Shown one piece after another: positions 61,917 to 64,000 of a stretch of DNA of 64,000 nucleotides (position 1 is its first letter; the number at the start of each line of letters is the position of its first letter). Source of the DNA: CAZPQK01 sp964588695 (lineage in GTDB: Bacteria; Krumholzibacteriota; Krumholzibacteriia; WVZY01; JAKEHA01); NCBI GenBank assembly GCA_964588695.1, contig CAZPQK010000009.1, positions 62,001 through 126,000 on the forward strand. Reading direction: 5' to 3'. The notes below the pieces were generated by a model. The model ran no database searches. It saw only the letters and a list, made by a program, of their open reading frames with translations, and had not been told where the DNA came from. The position numbers and the translations under genes are program-made.

Positions 61917-63182
61917 TTAAACCGATCGCTCCGCCCACAATTCGGAAAGTCGCAGGATGGTCTCGGTGGCTTTCTCCATACACTGCACTGCCACCCATTC
62001 CTGAGTACTGTGGATGGCTTCGCCGCCCGCAAACAAGTTGGGGCAGGGAAGGCCCATGTACGATAGGCGCGCGCCGTCGGTTCCGCCGCGAATGATTTCG
62101 TGGTGCGGCTCTATGTCGCAACGACGAATGGCTTCCTCGGCGTATTCCACCAGTCGCGGTTCTTTCTCGATCACATAACGCATGTTGCGATAGTACTCGG
62201 TAATGTCGAGATCGATGTTGGCTTTGGGATATTTCGCACTCAAGTCGTCGACAACCCTTTGCAGTAGATCTTTTTGTTTCTGAATACCGTCCATGTCAAA
62301 GTCGCGTAGCAAAACCCGTACGGACATTTCTTCGGCAGCCCCGTCCATCACGTAAGGATGAATGTAGCCCTCGCGCTTCTCGGTAGTTTCCGGCGCCATG
62401 TCCTTGGGGAGCGCTTCGATGAATTCAGCCATTATGCGAATCGCGTTGACCAGTTTGTTCTTGGCGTATCCCGGGTGTACGCCAAAGCCTTCAATCTTGA
62501 CCACTGCGGCAAACGCGTTGAACGTTTCGTATTCGATCTCTCCCATCGGGCCGCCGTCCATTGTGTAGGCGAACTCCGCACCAAACCTGGCCACGTTGAA
62601 ATGGTTGGCGCCTTTGCCAATCTCTTCGTCGGGTGTGAATCCAACTTTAATAGTGCCGTGTTTGAGTTCGGGGTTACGGTTAAACATGTCGACCGCAGTC
62701 ATGATTTCTGCCACGCCAGCCTTGTCATCGGCCCCGAGGAGCGTCGTCCCGTCACTGGTCACAATGTCCATGCCCATGTACTTTCCCTCAAGATTGGGAT
62801 ACTCGCTGGTCCGAATGACCTGGGACTTGTCGCCGGGAAGCTGAATGTTTCCGCCGGCGTAATTCTTGTGCACGATCGGTTTGACGTTGGTACCGGTGAC
62901 GGCGGGCGACGTGTCGACGTGAGCGATGTAGCCTACGACCGGGACTTTCTTGGTGTCGTCGGGGCTTAGGTTGGAAGGGATGGTTCCGAACACGTAGCCA
63001 TACTCGTCGACTCCGGCGTCCTCTACGCCCAGGGCGCGTAGCTCTTCGGCGAGAAGCTTCAGCAGATCGAGTTGTTTGGCGGTGCTGGGGAAAGTGTCGG
63101 AGGTCTCGTCGGATCGGGTGTCGATTTTAACGTAGCGTTCGAAGCGAGCCAGTAACGGCTCGGCAGGCGGCTTCAGAGACAT
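61917..63182 (-). CDS. pepT: Peptidase T (tripeptidase)
   Basis: A 421-residue dizinc aminotripeptidase of the M20B group. VPVVGYIAHVDTSPAVTG has the first zinc His, DGTTLLGADDKAGVAEIMT the bridging Asp, FTPDEEIGKGANHFN the catalytic glutamates, and RGGTDGARLSYMGLPCPNLF and GEAIHSTQEWVAV the rest. It releases the N-terminal residue of tripeptides in the cytosol, fitting the OPT importer and other peptidases of the window. It follows the unknown gene by eight bases. Confidence 0.95.
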   Translation of the reverse strand: MSLKPPAEPLLARFERYVKIDTRSDETSDTFPSTAKQLDLLKLLAEELRALGVEDAGVDEYGYVFGTIPSNLSPDDTKKVPVVGYIAHVDTSPAVTGTNVKPIVHKNYAGGNIQLPGDKSQVIRTSEYPNLEGKYMGMDIVTSDGTTLLGADDKAGVAEIMTAVDMFNRNPELKHGTIKVGFTPDEEIGKGANHFNVARFGAEFAYTMDGGPMGEIEYETFNAFAAVVKIEGFGVHPGYAKNKLVNAIRIMAEFIEALPKDMAPETTEKREGYIHPYVMDGAAEEMSVRVLLRDFDMDGIQKQKDLLQRVVDDLSAKYPKANIDLDITEYYRNMRYVIEKEPRLVEYAEEAIRRCDIEPHHEIIRGGTDGARLSYMGLPCPNLFAGGEAIHSTQEWVAVQCMEKATETILRLSELWAERSV

Positions 63183-63190
63183 TGCTTCTC

Positions 63191-63754
63191 CTAGTGGTGC
63201 AGCTGAATAAACTCGCAGTTAATGTTTTCGATACGGTCGAATCGTTCGCGCGTCGCCATTACCCGCGAAAACTCGCCTTCGACGCGTCCATGGCCCTTGA
63301 ATTCGTAGTCGTGGACCGGGGAATAAACTTCCACGCCCTTGGCTTTGGGGTCGACAATGATTTCGTCTTCGTAATCGACCAGCCTGACACCCGCGCCAGG
63401 GTTGTTCATCAGTCGGCGAATTTTGGTGCCGATGGATTTGTTAAATACTTCAAATTTGAACTCGAAAGACGATCTCCGCAGCTTGCGCGTTTCAATGAGT
63501 TCCAGCGAACAGCCGGAATCATGCGCGCGCTTTAGCGCCGACTCCAAGGTGGCCCGATAACGAGCCTGGGTGATGACATGCACTGCATTGCGGTTGTAGC
63601 GCAATAGTTCGCGAAGGTAACTTTCGTGTACCTTGTGTTCGTGAGACAGATAAATGCCGTCGCGGATCCCGCGGCCCACCATGAATCCGCGGACAAAAGC
63701 GGTTGTGACGTCCTCACGACTCTTGATTATAAACTCGTAGTTCACTCCAGCCAT
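63191..63754 (-). CDS. Conserved protein of unknown function
   Basis: I do not recognise this 187-residue protein. There is no signal peptide or membrane helix. VTTAFVRGFMVGRGIRDGIYLSHEHKVHE is split by charged residues, and YNRNAVHVITQARYRATLESAL, SFEFKFEVFNKSIGTKIRRLM and PGAGVRLVDYEDEI suggest an alpha/beta fold. The ATG at 63754 has AGGTGG five bases ahead; a longer frame reaches into nhaD but is a shadow. It sits between nhaD and pepT on the same strand, 11 bases after nhaD and 8 before pepT. Confidence 0.6.
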   Translation of the reverse strand: MAGVNYEFIIKSREDVTTAFVRGFMVGRGIRDGIYLSHEHKVHESYLRELLRYNRNAVHVITQARYRATLESALKRAHDSGCSLELIETRKLRRSSFEFKFEVFNKSIGTKIRRLMNNPGAGVRLVDYEDEIIVDPKAKGVEVYSPVHDYEFKGHGRVEGEFSRVMATRERFDRIENINCEFIQLHH

Positions 63755-63765
63755 GAATCCACCTA

Positions 63766-64000
63766 TCAGAAGAACAAGAACACAACAACAACGAATAGCG
63801 GCAACAGGATCAGTGCCGACCAGCGAAACAGGTAGCCAAAAAAGCTGGGCATGGGTACACCAGCCTCTTCGGCGATACTTTTGACCATAAAGTTGGGCGC
63901 ATTGCCGATGTAGGTCATCGCGCCCATGAACACCGCGCCGCAACTAATCGCCAGCAGGTAAGCTTCCTGGCTCTTAATGAGATTGGTCACCGCTTCGGGT
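63766..64000 (-). CDS. nhaD: NhaD-type sodium/proton antiporter, C-terminal part
   Basis: The 3' end of a gene that starts beyond the right edge; the frame is open to the last base. AISCGAVFMGAMTYIGNAPNFMVKSIAE and GVPMPSFFGYLFRWSA match the final membrane helices of NhaD/citrate-transporter-type sodium antiporters, in particular the YIGNAPNFM motif. It would export sodium for protons and hints at a saline habitat. Only about 78 codons are visible. Confidence 0.82.
   Translation of the reverse strand, partial: PEAVTNLIKSQEAYLLAISCGAVFMGAMTYIGNAPNFMVKSIAEEAGVPMPSFFGYLFRWSALILLPLFVVVVFLFF

Noticed and set aside
63766..64000. Complete 74-residue membrane protein
   Set aside because: The frame stays open to the window edge and the sequence matches the C-terminal helices of a much longer antiporter.

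Overview
KIND OF ORGANISM. The window is about 57% G+C by eye, densely coded, and uses many GTG and TTG starts with overlapping stop/start codons. Gene content points to a Gram-negative, aerobic, heterotrophic bacterium: tyrosine breakdown by oxygenases, leucine breakdown by methylcrotonyl-CoA carboxylase, aconitase and isocitrate dehydrogenase, a SUF iron-sulfur pathway, lipoproteins, an undecaprenyl-phosphate cycle enzyme and a NhaD-type sodium antiporter fragment. A bacilliredoxin, a protein with a GCSxDxSV motif that I know mainly from Bacteroidota, and two secreted proteins sharing a short basic C-terminal tail suggest a relative of the FCB group, possibly an uncultured lineage. That placement is an inference. 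I see no phage, insertion sequence, CRISPR array, tRNA or rRNA. LAYOUT. 1-4320 (+): end of hpd, hmgA, a flavin reductase and an LVIVD-repeat lipoprotein, facing a MarR regulator (-). 4950-8104 (+): a small exported protein coupled to acnA. 8203-8844 (-): an orphan Cys-rich lipoprotein. 9057-22186 (-): the centre of the window, an aromatic supra-operon trpL-trpE-G-D-C-F-B-A-aroF-aroA-aroE-aroC-aroKB-aroQ. 22310-23503 (+): icd. 23508-29222 (-): ferritin, S9 peptidase, methyltransferase and a glycosyltransferase/propeller fusion. 29312-31788 (+): LmbE-like deacetylase, DUF2231 membrane protein, M20 peptidase. 32045-39364 (+): an XRE-EIIA fusion regulator, then flippase, heparinase-like lyase, GT4 glycosyltransferase and an AlgD-like GDP-mannose dehydrogenase. 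39385-41326 (-): rhodanese/MauE-like pair and an ECF sigma/anti-sigma pair. 41434-45174 (+): OPT transporter, HAD phosphatase, LOG-family protein. 45171-51690 (-): sufB-C-D-S-U-T, bacilliredoxin and the GCSxDxSV protein. 51985-54084 (+): hydrolase-OsmC fusion and an exported protein. 54263-59459 (+): mccB, enoyl-CoA hydratase, a split mccA and uppP. 59456-63754 (-): two exported proteins, pepT, an unknown protein, and the nhaD 3' end at the right edge. HOW THE GENES WORK TOGETHER. The aromatic cluster encodes all seven steps from DAHP synthase to chorismate and all steps from chorismate to tryptophan. Directly upstream of trpE I find a complete ribosome-mediated attenuator: a 22-codon leader peptide with three consecutive Trp codons, an antiterminator arm overlapping its stop codon, and a terminator hairpin with nine Ts. 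If the cluster is one transcript, tryptophan supply would control the whole common chorismate pathway. The left end does the reverse, breaking tyrosine down through homogentisate. The polysaccharide genes suggest a secreted uronate-containing polymer. The SUF genes would supply clusters to enzymes such as aconitase.
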